A stretch of DNA of 64,000 bases, taken from the NCBI GenBank assembly GCA_014529385.2, contig CM043970.1, positions 62,731,496 through 62,795,495 of the forward strand, given 5' to 3'. The translations under genes were made by a program, and so were the position numbers. The notes below the pieces were generated by a model that saw only the letters and a list, made by a program, of their open reading frames with translations, searched no databases and was not told the origin of the DNA. Of the stretch, positions 10,710 through 22,906 are shown piece after piece. Every line of letters begins with the position of its first letter. Positions within the stretch are counted from its first letter, which is position 1. Source of the DNA: Adiantum capillus-veneris (lineage: Eukaryota; Streptophyta; Polypodiopsida; Polypodiales; Pteridaceae).

Positions 10710-12327
10710 ATGTAGTAGAAATCGCTTACCACCATTGTATTGGACATCAGATCTAAATTCCAATACTCTGGATCGAGCATGTAAGCAACGCTATGGAGTG
10801 GACTATGAGCTCTCTTCCACCTTGCATGAAAATACTTGGCCAAAAGTTTTTGTTGTTTGCCAGAGAATGGTAGTCACCACTCCTTCTCTACTACATACTC
10901 TTTCAGCTCTTTGGGATTTTCAAGGCTCTATAGGACTGACCACCATGTCATCCACACTTTACCCAAGTTTGGCGCCTTTTGATCAAGATTGCGGATTGCA
11001 AACATAATGAGCATCATTACATGGTATGCATCCATTACACTCCTCCACCAAGCGGCCTTGTTTACATTGCCACGTAGACATGTAATTTTATCTTTCACTT
11101 TTTCTTTCTGCTCAAGCTGCCATTCATCAAAGGTTGTGCCATTCAATGTGTTAATCACTACGCATTTATTGCGGAGAAGTGATTCCAAGGTATAAAAGTG
11201 TGTGCATAGCCGATTTTCAGCAGGAAGTTTCAACATCACTGACATGCACATCCTATACAAACTGGGCACTCTTTGTTGTTTCAAGATAAATTTCACAACC
11301 TGACGCGCTGTATCAATCATTTTGGCAAACCATGTGGTTTCTTCGCTAGTGTACGAATATTTAGCACCAAGTTTAGGCTGTGCGTGTTACAACCATTGGC
11401 AAAAATGTGTGCAAAGCACTTCTTTATTAATTTACTAGCGTTTTTACAATTCTTTGCGTTGTCCATGACTACTTGAAAGACATGTTTAATACCAATTTCT
11501 TTAATTACATTAAAGAAATTGGTATTGAACATGTTGTTTCTCCCCTTGGACAAACCAGCTACATTGATTAACAGTCTTTTTTGAACATTTGACCAGCCAT
11601 CACTCACAATCATACATCCTAAAAGCGAAATATTTCCAAGTATTATTTTGCCAACACGCTCTTTGACTTTGATGTAACATTTATCCAAGAAAAAATTTTA
11701 TATCGTGTGATAAGAAGGAGCTGAAAATCTTGGTCCAAATTCATCGATTTTCCTCTAAGCAGCCTTCCAATGATTGCTGTCTACCATGACCAAAGCACTT
11801 CCAGTAAAGAATATTGCTTTGGCAAGTGCAGTTTGTCCTTCTTCTAGAGACTACACTCGAAAGCTTTGATGTAATGATTTTTGAGGGATTTGACTAAGTC
11901 CACCTTCATTGTGAGGCTTAAAAGGAACACTGCCTGAAATTTCCTCTCCCTGCGCAAGTTGTTCTCCAAGGTGAGTTGGCATCACTACAGGATCTGCGGA
12001 GTTAATATTTGGCTCTGAGAACTCTTGACTCGAAGCCACAGAGCTATATATATGTTTTCTCTTGCCACCTTTTTTGGCAAGCTCTTCTCTCAAACACTTT
12101 GCAACTGCAGGTGCCTGAGGGTGTTCACATTTTGTACAACTCTTTTTAACGCTACCCAGAAAATGATCCCTAATACGTGGTGCACCACCTGATTTTGTTG
12201 TGTGACAAAATTTACATTGCCACTCCATATATCGGCCACATATGTTGTGAGCATAATCCCACTCTTTGCCAGGAGCTTTTTTATTCTTTGGCTTCTTCGT
12301 ACCACTTGTGCCCACATTTTGCTCCAT

Positions 12328-13030
12328 TGCTTTTAAATTAAAACTGAATACAAAAGAAACAGATGTTCAGTTTTTGAAAAAAAATTCTTTGTTTTCAATA
12401 TATATTAAGATTTAAAATCCATTCAATATGAAAGTAACCATGATGCACAATAAGAGATTTTCAATGCACGCTAGTCAATCCACATATCGATCACCTATTG
12501 TGAGCAACCATACACATTGAAATATAGTCTATGCATGGAATAATAACTACAACAATGCTATGAATCTCTCAATGCAATTATTATTATAATGATTATTTAT
12601 ATGTCCACTTTGATTTGCAAACAATAAGACACATCTAATTTCAATTGCTACAAATAATCTACTGTAATACATAATGCACTCTCTGTCTAAACCAATGCAC
12701 AAACTAACATAAATAAATCTTCAATATAATCACCCAAAATGAGGACTACTTGAACCCAATGAAGGATTGCAGCCCCCCCATGCAACCAATTCAATATATA
12801 AAAGCTATTTTAACCCAATTAAGGATTATCTATACTCTTTATAATGTAGCTTGAGATTTTCAAGCTCAAAGAGCCCCTCCACGTGTCGCATGTTGGAGGG
12901 GTGGCCTTTTTGGCTTTTAAAAAAAAAATTGGCTGAAAAAAAATTTCGCTGACTTGAATAGACAATAGAAACGATGGGTTAGCCTATTGATCGTGCATAC
13001 TGCCTTTAATGGATCCAACGAGCCCACCTC
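12328..13030. other. AT-rich leader of the hAT transposase; no gene seen
   Basis: AT-rich sequence upstream of the transposase start. No coding family recognised. Around 12875-12935 a small GC-rich patch with GGAGGGGTGGCC is the only contrast. Confidence 0.4.
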
Positions 13031-13034
13031 AGTC

Positions 13035-13388
<354 letters not shown>

Positions 13389-13759
13389 CTCCTGCTGCTG
13401 CTGCTGTGTGTGAGAGTGAGACAGAGAGAGCGAAGAAGAAGAGAGTTTTAACGTCTGTGCGTGAGAGAGGGAGAGGGAGAGGGGGGGAGAAAGATAACAT
13501 CGCAGCTCGTTGTGTGCGCGCGGATCGCTGTGTGTGCGGATCGAGGTCAGTAAGGTTTCTCTCTCTCTCTCTCTCAACTCCTGCTGCCTCCTCCATGAGA
13601 GCAATGGTGGATTCGTATGTGTGTCGTGTGTCGTCTCTGTCTAACTTGCAAGGTGTGGGACATGGAGAGCCCCGACCTCATGCAGATGATCAGAGACTTA
13701 AATTGCAGCGATGCACAGACGTGGTTTGTGGTGGGACATAGAGTCTACACAAGGGTTCT

Positions 13760-14270
13760 ATCCAAGTGACAATGAATTTCTTGAAAGAGAGAGAGTGAGA
13801 CTACATGAAAGCAGTCCACTGCATTTTTGAAGTTTATGTGTACCTATGCAGGTTCCATTACTTTGTGGTGGCCTTAATTCATGGTGCTCTTTGATGACTC
13901 AAATTGTTTCACCTGGATATGGTTTCTTTACCATAAGGATGAGACTTGTGAGACCTTTATAAATGGCACACACTTGTGGAGAAGTACTTCCAATGCAATG
14001 ATGTAGTGCTGCTATATGAGGGAAGCAACATAGAGAGACTTTATGAAAGTACTCTATTCGGTAAGCCTTGACGATTTTGGAGCCTTGGTGTACCTATGCA
14101 GATTCCATCACTTGAGAGTGCCCTTAATTTGATGTTACTAGTTGATGACTCCAATCATTTCACCTGGATATGTTTTCTTTATCATAAGGATGAGAACTTT
14201 GATAAATTGGTATATATGCTCATGAAGCACTATTTTCAATGCCTCAATCCATTTCCAAAGAAGTAGAGGG
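13760..14270 (+). pseudogene. Degenerate copia-integrase-like fragment in two tandem units
   Basis: Two related units of about 245 bases (about 13790-13960 and 14035-14200) share GTGTACCTATGCAG, TTTCACCTGGATATG and ATAAGGATGAGA. In unit 2 the reading DDSNHFTWICFLYHKDE resembles the start of the copia integrase catalytic core, VDDYSRxTWVYFL, including the first catalytic Asp. Nothing else of the element is readable, so the family call is tentative. Confidence 0.45.
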
Positions 14271-14439
14271 GGAACTTGGGAAGTTTACCTTGAAAGTTCA
14301 ATAAAATGATACATGCTCTATAACACTTTTTTTTCAAAAGCTAGTGCTTTTATGGTCTGGTGTAGGAGGATATTATAGTCAAGAGAGATGATGTCTTTGA
14401 CAAGCATCTTCTTAATGAAGCAGCACAAAAAATATTTAG

Positions 14440-15830
14440 GGTGTAAAAAACATTTTCCAAACATACAAAAATCCTTTCCTTTAATTTGCCAAGGGGAAAT
14501 TTTGAAAAAATAAGTTTATTTTTTGAACTTTTTACACTATTTTTCTCTATTTCGGAGCGGAATTTTTCCTTTTTGCCTTGCCCTCAACCGGCAGTTTTGA
14601 ATTAAGAACGGCACAATATTAAAATGAAACACATTTTTCCCGAACATTGCGGGCCATGCGAGACAAACTCATGTCCTTTGACGGTTATCTTGCACCCATG
14701 CTTTTGGGGCAAAATTTGTCCTTTTCCCCTTGCCCCTCACCTTATTGCCAAGCTTTGCACTAATTTTCTTGATTTTTTGGAGCGAAGTTTCACTTTTTTC
14801 CTTTCCCCCAACTGGCCCTTTCCGATTGCTAGACCGAAAGTTTATATAAAAAAAGGTTGTTATTTAGGGTTTTGCGGCAGAATTTCGCCTTTTCCCCTTG
14901 CCCTAAAATGAAACTTTGGGAAATAGTTGTTTTGAAAGTTTGGACATTAAGGTGTAGAAACCTTTTAAAACATACAAAATTCATTTCTTTTAATTTGCCA
15001 AGGGGAAACTGTAAAGAAATAGGTTTATTTTTTCTATTTTTACACTATTTTTCTCTATTTTGGGGTAGAAATTCTCCTTTTCCCCTTGCCCTCAATCGGC
15101 ATTTTTGAAATTGAGAACGGCACAATAATGTACTGAAACTCATTTTTCTTGAACATTGTAGGCCATGCGAGGTGGACCCATGTACTTTTACGGCTATCTC
15201 GCACCCATGCTTTAGGGGAGGAATTTGGCCTTTCCCCTTGCCCTCACCTTGCTTTTGGAGTATAGAAAACCGTTTTCCATTCATACAAAATTCCTTTCCT
15301 TGAATTTGCCAAGGGGAAATTTTTTCATAAAAGTTTACATATAATTCCTACTTGGTGTGCCAGGCACTCTAGAAAGAAATCACTAATTGTAAATGCCCTC
15401 GATTGGCATTTTTGACATTGAGAACCACACAATATTAAGTTGGGACACATTTTTTTCAAACATTGTTGCGAGGCGAACCCATGTACTTTGACGATTGTCT
15501 TGCACCCATGCTTTTCGGATGGAGTTTGGCCTTTTCCCTTTGCCCTCAAGTTATTGCCAAGCTTGCACTAATATTCTCGATTTTTTTGGGTGGAGTTTCA
15601 CCTTTTCCCCTTGCCCCCAATTGGTGCTTTCCGATTGCTAGATCAAAAGTTTTTTTAAAAATTGGTTGTTTTCCAGGGTTTTGCACTACTTTTTCTCTAT
15701 TTTGGGGTGGAATTTCACCTTCTCCCCTTGCCCTCAACTGGGACTTTTCATTAACATGTTAAAAGTTTGGAAACTAGGGTGTTTTTGCATTGTTTTCCTT
15801 GATCTTGGGGCGGAATTGGTGTATAAGCTT
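14440..15830 (+). repeat. Degenerate repeat array with a conserved GGGGCGGAATTTC / CCTTTTCCCCTTGCCCTCAA motif
   Basis: At least nine copies of a 35-45 base motif, TTTTGGGGYGGAATTTC followed by CCTTTTCCCCTTGCCCTCAA, occur near 14552, 14702, 14779, 14868, 15058, 15213, 15500, 15583 and 15700. A longer unit (GAGAACGGCACAATATTA, CTTGCACCCATGCTTTT) recurs at about 14590, 15110 and 15420. Another copy lies at 28320-28510, beyond the gypsy element. The spacing is irregular and no protein family was recognised. Confidence 0.8.
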
Positions 15831-16208
15831 AGGAATTCATGTGATAGTGGACATAGTTGCACCACAACAAAGTCTATTATTATAATGGTAGGAAATCTGA
15901 CTTCTGGATTTCAGTAAAACCATAAGGATATAAGGACATGATACTCAAAATACAAGCTTGGGGTTACATATACTCCCTACCTGGTGTGCGACTTTGAGGA
16001 AAAGAATGTTTTAAATATGACAAACACTCTAGATAGAGATTCCTTTATCAAATTTAGGAACTACATATGGATGATCACTAACTGTAAATGCTTCAGATCC
16101 AATTTTGAATCGTCAGTGGTTTATGTATACAGCAACAAATTGTGCAATGTCAACTTTAATTAACAATTTGTTATATTTGTAAGATGAGTGCGATGTTGTC
16201 AATGTCGT
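15831..16208. other. No feature recognised
   Basis: AT-rich sequence between the repeat array and the left edge of the gypsy element. No coding or repeat signal was seen. Confidence 0.4.
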
Positions 16209-17127
16209 TGATGGCCGGAAATGACATGCCATATGGGGTGGCCTCTACCCACACATAGTCTGAACATCCCCAAGCATCATCTCAAGGTAGGAGTGATCCT
16301 ATAGGTAGGAAGGGGCACCACCTAGCATAAGTGCGGCTAGGACGCAAACATACATAACCTAGGGTAGCAAACGTGAAATGCCCTCTAGGTAATCAACATG
16401 AAATGGTGGTGTAACAAACGTTCACATGTAAGAAATGCCTAATCATTAGTCATTAGTGTGTGCACAAGGGGGGTATGTAAAAATCTCGGAACAAGGCACA
16501 CTGACTGGCGGGAGAGGTTGCTCGCGATGGAGCACAAGCAGGGCGATATACAAGAGACAAAACATCTTGTAATAGTGAGAGATCAAAAAATGGACCCCAA
16601 AGATCAAAACAACATTGCACCCTTTATTGGCGATGATGATACTTACAAGTGGTGATCTTGACGATTACAAACCTAGCTCTTGGCATTAGGGATGCATCAT
16701 GGAAGGTAGGCGCCATATGGTGCATGGCGAGGTTGAAGTTAGCGGGAAGGCTAGTTAGGGGAAAACATCAAGACGATGCATCCACCGACGACATCAATCA
16801 CCAACATCGAGAGCGGCCCAAGGTAGCATGTCATTGATGCCTTCAATCCAAGCGCGCTCATGTTGCTTGGCGGGTAGTGACTACTTCACATGCATAGAAT
16901 GATCATGATTAGTAACTGAACCGTGATGTGGTGAATCATGGGGAGAATGGTCATGTTGCCAATGTTAAAGTGCCCAAAACTTGCAACCAAACATGATGCC
17001 ATTAGCTCTCAAGCATGGGTGCACTACGTGCATAGTGGTGCTCACAATGTGGAGTGCATGGAGCTAGTGTGTTCCTCCTTCACTTGTGCCTTGTGTCTGT
17101 CTTGTGTGTCTTTATGCTAAGCGGAGG

Positions 17128-17144
17128 CCTCTTTTTATAGGCTT
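17128..17144 (-). promoter_or_regulatory. Putative LTR TATA box, module 2
   Basis: Read on -, AAGCCTATAAAAAGAGGCC is a good plant TATA box within LTR sequence about 0.9 kb from the outer LTR end. Confidence 0.5.
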
Positions 17145-17791
17145 GAGAGGTGGTCCTTACCTATTGGTCATTGTAAATATCCTTTGGTTGTTGTAGAAGG
17201 TCTAGATGCCTCTCTAGTAAGAGAGATGGAGAGAGAAAGTAGAGATAGAGAGAGAGGAAAGAGTGGGGTGGGTGAGAGTTTTTTTACAATCCACTAGCCA
17301 TGGCTAGGTTATTACGGGAGAGTGGGGGTTAAGGGCATTTACAAAGGGTTTTGTCGATGGTTCGGGTGGTCGGTGTGAGGTTTTAGTGCTGCTGGAGTCG
17401 GCTTTTGTCATGAGAAGCTGAGATGTTTTGTGTTACCCCCTTTCGGTGTGGGCTAGGATGTGCCTTCGGCGCCACTTCTTATTTTGGTGTTTGCGACGCG
17501 TGACTTGGCCTCCTTCTTTCCTCTGACTTTTATGTCAATGGTTTCCTTTTTTTTGTGAGTGCGTATATGCATGTGTGCATGTATGTATGTATGTATGGTG
17601 TATATGTGTTGTGAGTATGTATGTTGTGCACTGAATGCGTATGTTTGAGAGTGTGAGTATGTGCATTTTATACGTGTCGGTGCCTCTATGTGTACGTGCA
17701 TATATATACGGGATTGTGTGTGTATGTGGGTGAGTGTGTGTGTGAATATAGTGTGTTGGTAGCTGGGGTGTGGGAACGGGAGTGTAATGGG

Positions 17792-17792
<1 letters not shown>

Positions 17793-17832
<40 letters not shown>
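17793..17832. repeat. (AT)n microsatellite
   Basis: About 40 bases of AT inside the compound LTR. Confidence 0.95.
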
Positions 17833-17834
<2 letters not shown>

Positions 17835-18091
17835 AGGTGGTCCGGGGCGGGCAACAAGAAGAGCAACCTCTAGACACCCTTCAAGGCTCCCGTGCTGCTC
17901 AATGGGGCTGGGGCACAACACAACACAAACCAAAACAACAAACCCCCATCCAAATCCCAACTACACAAGGGGCACCACCTAGTTTAAGAGCGAACTAGGA
18001 CGCAAAAGAGGAGAATCGTTAGAGCAACCCACAAACAAGCAAGGAACTTACACTAACCCTAACACCAATGGAACACTCTCACATGCTAAAA

Positions 18092-18093
<2 letters not shown>

Positions 18094-18135
<42 letters not shown>
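18094..18135. repeat. (GA)n microsatellite
   Basis: About 42 bases of GA inside the compound LTR. Confidence 0.95.
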
Positions 18136-18137
<2 letters not shown>

Positions 18138-18792
18138 CTCAGGCTGCTTTGAAGTGTATCGTTAATGATCAAGCAAACATAAATATATATATGTAAGAAA
18201 GAGAGAGAAGGGGGAAGGGGGTGCTTGTTGCACTAATGCCTTCTTACAAATCTGTCATGACCAATCAAAGTGAGATTAGTATTTGTTCAACATAGCCTGA
18301 GTAAATTACACCACAACACATCACAAGAAAAAAGCCACCCCAATCACTGTCTTAAGGCAAGGGGAGTCCTCTCCACCCTGTCGCCCTCTTACAGCATGTG
18401 GGATTTATGGCTAAATTGATAACAATACCCGGAGACAAGCTATCAAGAACTTAAATAAAACACCAAGACACTTACACATCATTATTGTCCATGACTTCAC
18501 GTTGGAAGGGAGACAAGGTATCCATGCTTAGCCCAAATTCACCCTCCTTGATTCAGGAAGTGTTGGGCTTACACTAGTAGGAGAAATGATAGATTTCCTA
18601 CTCTCAATTTAATGATCACTCTCTCTTACAATGACATAGAGTTCCCTCGCTAATCACCCCTAATACAACACATACATATGCCTAATGCCAATGAGATTCC
18701 ACTCAAGAGCTCCTTCTCAAGAGGTTGAGCTTGGCTTCTCAAGCTATAACATAGTGCTCTTTCTTCTCCCCCGTTTTTGTGCTAGCTACACC

Positions 18793-18810
18793 CTCCTTTT
18801 ATAGCAATTT
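18793..18810 (-). promoter_or_regulatory. Putative LTR TATA box, module 1
   Basis: Read on -, ATTGCTATAAAAGGAGGG is a strong TATA-box context. It lies about 2.1 kb from the LTR start at 20965. Confidence 0.55.
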
Positions 18811-20675
18811 TGAAGGCTAGGGTTACTCCTCTAACCATGGTTGGGTTAGATTTTCAGCAATTTATCTAATTTCTTTTGCTTGGAATTATCAAGAAGTTGG
18901 TGGGGAAAGAGAGAGGAGAGAAATGGAGGTGATAGGACTTTTCATAGTGGGTTAGTGTTAGTAGAGTTAGTATTAATTTACAAATGGAATTGGATATTTA
19001 CAATGGGAGTATCCATGTAGGATACAAATAAGGAAGAAAAACTCTTAAGAGGTAAGAAAAGGTGGATTTCTTACAAGGTTGATGCTCCAAGTGTCTTGAG
19101 TAGGGCCAATTTTGACGCTTGTTGACGGTCCACTAGCTTTGACGGTACATTTTTTCTCCACTCTTGACCTTCCTTGAGAGACAAGGTAATTGAAGCTGAG
19201 TAATCAACCACCATGATGCTGTCTTTTAAGAGAAGAGGCTGAATTTTGTGGTTTTTTTGATAGATATGGGTAATTTGGAGGAGGAAAAATGAGACTAGGT
19301 GGTCAATTTTGAAATGGAATTGTGTGTGGGAGGTATGAGTTCACCATGGTTTCTCTTATTCTTCAAGGTTGAGGAGAAGGTGAGTAGGGTGCAGAGAGGA
19401 GTGGTGAGAGAGGTGGGGATGATGAGTGGAGAAGTGTGTGTGAAAGAGGAAAATGATAAAGTGGAAGAGAGAGTGTGGCTGCATAGCATGGGAAAACTGG
19501 GGTCCACTAATAAAATCATAGCTCACAGCTCGTAGCTCAAAAAAATATGAAAAAATTTGAGGCAAAAGTTCAGCCCACGAGCTACAACTTTTGTTTGTAT
19601 TACCTTTTCAAATTCGGACAGCAAGTGAACTTTAAAAATTCAGCAAAACCGACCTTTTTTTTCCACTGCACAAGGTCCTTGTGGGATCCTTCTTTGGATG
19701 ATTCTTTTGAATACCTCCAAGAGTGAGCCCTCCATAGTGCATGTATGCATGCCACCTACCCTTGACCTTATTTGGTAGGTCTATAATTGAAGATGTTATT
19801 GAGATCATGATATAAGTGAATAGTACAACTAAGAAAATCAAATATTGAGGGGTCTAAAAAATATGTACATGTCAAATATAAATAATATAAGTGAAAAAAA
19901 TATAAAGGGGTCAAAAGAAATCTCTCTCATTATGAGGCTACCATAAAAAGATAAATATTTTTGGTGTTCTAATTTTTTAGAAGAAAAACAAAATAGATGT
20001 AGGAAGGGAAAAATCACAATAGTGAAAAAATATACACATAAATAAAACTAGTTTTTTTGGATTTTTGTTGGGGTGGAGTTACACCAAATATAAGAGAAGC
20101 TTACATGAAAATATTTCTATATGGAATAAAGAGTATGAAAAATGGTAAGAAAAATTGTGGTAATGGTGAGGCAATGTACAGAGCATAAATAACACACACC
20201 TAGGTAGAAATATTTAAATAAATACCAAAATAATTATGAAAAAATCTTTTATTTAGGCCCTATATACAAAGAAATATTTACATACGCATGGGCCATAATA
20301 TACTTATATTTTTTATATTTTATATTTTTTTGGCTCAACTAGCCCAATGACTAGCTAATTGAGGGTTTTTTATTTCAGTAAGGAGATATGAGAAAAGTCC
20401 CCTAACTCACACGCACCTATATACAGTGAAAGGGTGAGGGTAACCACAGTGTTTGAGTGATTTGATAGGGTGAGATAACTCACTATGGCAATCACAGAGA
20501 GCCGAGAAACGGCTATCAATATATATATAAATTGCCTACGTGCACGCGCAAAGAAACGAGGGGGATTATAGGAGGTCGCGAGCGAGCGGGGAGGTGGAGA
20601 GGGTGTGTGAGGGGTGAGAGGGGATGATGGGAGATGGTGTGTGTGTGTAGAGTGGGGGTGTAGTGAATTCAGGTA

Positions 20676-20679
<4 letters not shown>

Positions 20680-20739
<60 letters not shown>

Positions 20740-20750
20740 GGGGGGGGGGG
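20680..20750. repeat. (GA)n followed by poly(G)
   Basis: About 56 bases of GA, then a run of 14 or so G. Further G-runs lie at about 20785-20800 and 20824-20834. The right LTR has only short G-runs here and no comparable GA tract. Confidence 0.95.
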
Positions 20751-20965
20751 GGTGGGGCTCGGCGTGTTGGTGGGAAGAAAACAAGGGGGGGGGGGGGGAG
20801 AGAGGCGTGTGCGAGGCAAGGAAGGGGGGGGGGATAAGAGAGAGAGTACGGATCATAATGAAAGAGAGGGATATTTTGAAGAAAAAAAAACAGCACTCGC
20901 CATTCCTTTTTTAGAGCCTCAGTTCTTTGGCCGGGCTAGAGAGAGGGTCGGATAACCCGGCGTCA

Positions 20966-20990
20966 TTAGCCCTCCCCCTTAGGTTAGGGG
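20966..20990 (-). other. Polypurine tract of the gypsy element
   Basis: Read on -, AAGGGGGAGGGCTAA directly precedes the 3' LTR start TGACGCCGGG. This is the expected place and composition for the plus-strand primer. Confidence 0.8.
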
Positions 20991-21293
20991 CATTCATGCC
21001 CCTAACTCATCTTTTTGATTATTGTTGTCGGAGGTGGCGGTTGATGGTGTATCCTCATCTAGAATGTCGATAGGTGGAGCCTGGTCAAATCGAAGAAAAT
21101 AAGGTTTGTGCCCCCAACCATTTACCCTGGTTTTATGAAGTTTTCCATCAGCTTCTATAAGCTATTAGCTTCCATTGGCATACTTTTTCCTGACGATGAA
21201 AGGGCCTTCCCATCAGAGTAGGAGTTTCTTATCTTTGCATGTGTCGAAGCGATTTTCGTAGCGGACCACCAACATTCCTTTTTTTAATTCTTT

Positions 21294-22213
21294 TTACCAA
21301 AGATGATGGTTAAACCTAAGCTGTCTATGCTCTGCTTGTGCCGAATAATGATTTATTGCTTCTTCTCTGTCCAGATGTAGTCTTTCCAGGTCGATGATGT
21401 GATCTCTCAAATGCATGTTAGGCCGTTGAAGTTGGCTTGCCATTACTTTGAGACTTTGTAGTTGCATTTCAATGGGCAAGATTGATTCCTTACCAAATAC
21501 CAGATGATACGGTGTGAATCCCAAGGATGTACGGAATGAGGTTCTGTAGGCCCACAAGGCTGGTAGTAGGTACTTGTCCCAGTCTCCAGGATGATTGTTT
21601 ACCTACTTGGTAATTTTAGAAACCATTACATTCACCTTTTCAACTAGGCCATTACATTGAGGGTAATATGGTGAAGAGTGCCTCCTTGTCATGCCAAGTT
21701 TCTGCATTAATTCTCCTACCAAGTCTGCTCTGAAACCTGGCCCTCTATCAGAGACGATCTCTAATGGTGTGCCAAACCTACAGCATATGTGCTTGTAGAT
21801 AAACTTAGCTGCCTCTACCGCAGTGATTCTAGTAGTGGCTGTAGCTTCCGCCCATCTAGTCATGTAGTCGACTCCCATGATGATGTAAAATTTTCCTGAG
21901 TTGGCCCTAGGCAATGGTCCTATGAAAGAATAGGTGTCTACGGTTCATATGAAAGAATAGGTATCTGTGGTTCCGGCATAAGTGACCTAGTGCCGGCCTT
22001 TTGACACAATTTACACGTCTTGCACCAGTGGTGTATATCACAATTGAGGCTAGCCCATATGAATCCAGCGTGCAAGGTTTTCCTACTTGTTATGTCTAGG
22101 GCAAAGTGACCACTACAAACCCCGTCATGACAGCTAGCAATTCCTCCCATGATTTCATGAGAGAGAGGGACCTTCTGAGTACTGGTCCTTACCCTTACAG
22201 TACAAACCATCAT
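21294..22213 (-). pseudogene. Gypsy integrase (zinc-binding and catalytic core)
   Basis: The HHCC-type zinc-binding region is at 22213-21938 (HFALDITSRKTLHAGFIW, CKTCKLCQKAG). The catalytic core follows at 21914-21603, with the expected D, D and E in IIMGVDYMTRWAEA, EIVSDRGPGF and NGLVEKVN. A further piece at 21557-21294 reads MWAYRTSFRTSLGFTPYHLVFG, the usual sequence after the core. A short duplicated stretch (GAAAGAATAGGTNTCT) near 21925-21965 and a stop at 21602 break the frame. In life the enzyme would join cDNA ends to host DNA. Confidence 0.9.
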
Positions 22214-22840
22214 TGATGAGCCGATACCTTGTGGCTTTCCGTGTCAGCAATTGCTTCTGTCCCTTTGTGAAATCCAATGGGCATTCCCCTGTTTCCAAAA
22301 AAATCACGATATCAGGTAAGGTATCACTACCTTGAAAAAGAGGGAGCTTTAGCTTTATATCCCCAACCACCACTTCCTGCAGTCTTTCACTTGCTAGGGC
22401 ATCTGCTTCATGGTTTTGAGCCCTTGGGATATGGTGTATTTGAACTTTTGCAAACTTACTCAACAAGGTTTTTACACCACTTAAGAGAGTCCTCAAGCTA
22501 GGATTCCTGTTGTCCATACTCCATTTACTTGCCTTACCAAGAGTAGAGCATCCCCAAATACATTAAGGCGCTTTACCCCTTACAAGACGTACCATTGTAA
22601 ACCCTTGGTTAGTGCTGCATACTCGGCTTCATTGTTAGAATGTGAATCTAACAATTGGCCAAGCGAAAATACCTTTACCCCTTTGACATCAATGACCACT
22701 ATGCCTGCAGAGCTGCTTTGTCGGATGCTCGCTTGTAGGCGCCATCAAAGTAGAGAGAGTGTGCTCCTTCTACCATCGATGGTACTGGAAGTAATCGAAT
22801 TTCTTCCCCTTTAGATTGCTTCTCTTTTCTCAAAGCCTTG
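22155..22840 (-). pseudogene. Second RNase H-like domain of the gypsy pol (RVT_3 type)
   Basis: Downstream of the RT-linked RNase H, 22700-22560 reads with stops as an RVT_3-type RNase H (DGAYKRASDKA near 22750, then an NNEAEYAAL-like stretch near 22620). It ends with HHIPRAQNHEADALASERL at about 22440, the usual C-terminal motif of this domain. A second RNase H between RT and integrase is characteristic of Tat/Ogre-type gypsy elements. Several stops separate the pieces. Confidence 0.7.
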
Positions 22841-22906
22841 GTAGGTCATGAGTCCCCCCAAGCTTGCCCTTGTCATGCTTTCCACCTGTACTGTGTAGTC
22901 AAATTC

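Larger units (their letters stand above)
8217..12327 (-). pseudogene. hAT transposase, degenerate, split by a solo LTR
   Basis: The frame starts at ATG 12327 with a BED-type zinc finger (WQCKFCHTTKSG...RIRDHF, about residues 24-60). After a linker come in-frame stops near 11764 and 11700. The DUF659 domain follows (GCMIVSDGW, KHVFQVVMDNAKNCK, IFANGCNTHSLNLVL; 11688-11340), carrying the first part of the RNase H-like catalytic core. A frameshift near 11345 leads to ARQVVKFIL and ENRLCTHFYTLESL (11320-10930), then FHARWKRAHSPLHSVAYML (10830-10770). The solo LTR at 8456-10709 interrupts here. The hAT C-terminal dimerisation region resumes at about 8450 (LRPLAMKVLAQCATNSSSERN) and stops at 8217, just before the expected Trp. 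Removing the LTR with one ATGT copy restores the frame across the insertion. The enzyme would cut and paste the enclosing hAT but is inactive in this copy. Confidence 0.9.
16209..20965 (-). repeat. 3' LTR of the gypsy element, compound (4.76 kb)
   Basis: 16209-16825 matches 27099-27730, and about 20740-20965 matches 28075-28295. The middle is not in the other LTR. It contains a second relative of the LTR-end sequence at about 17965 (GGGGCACCACCTAG then GAACTAGGACGC), and two - strand TATA-like boxes (about 18800 and 17135). The region therefore looks like two LTR-like modules end to end, or a long LTR whose partner suffered a large deletion. Confidence 0.75.

Noticed and set aside
14440-15830. 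The regularly recurring motif as a CRISPR array
   Set aside because: Units are degenerate, spacing is irregular, and the context is a plant genome full of transposons.
20680-20915. Gly/Arg/Glu-rich or Ser/Leu/Pro-rich proteins read through GA and G tracts
   Set aside because: These frames exist only because microsatellites lack stops; the region is LTR sequence.
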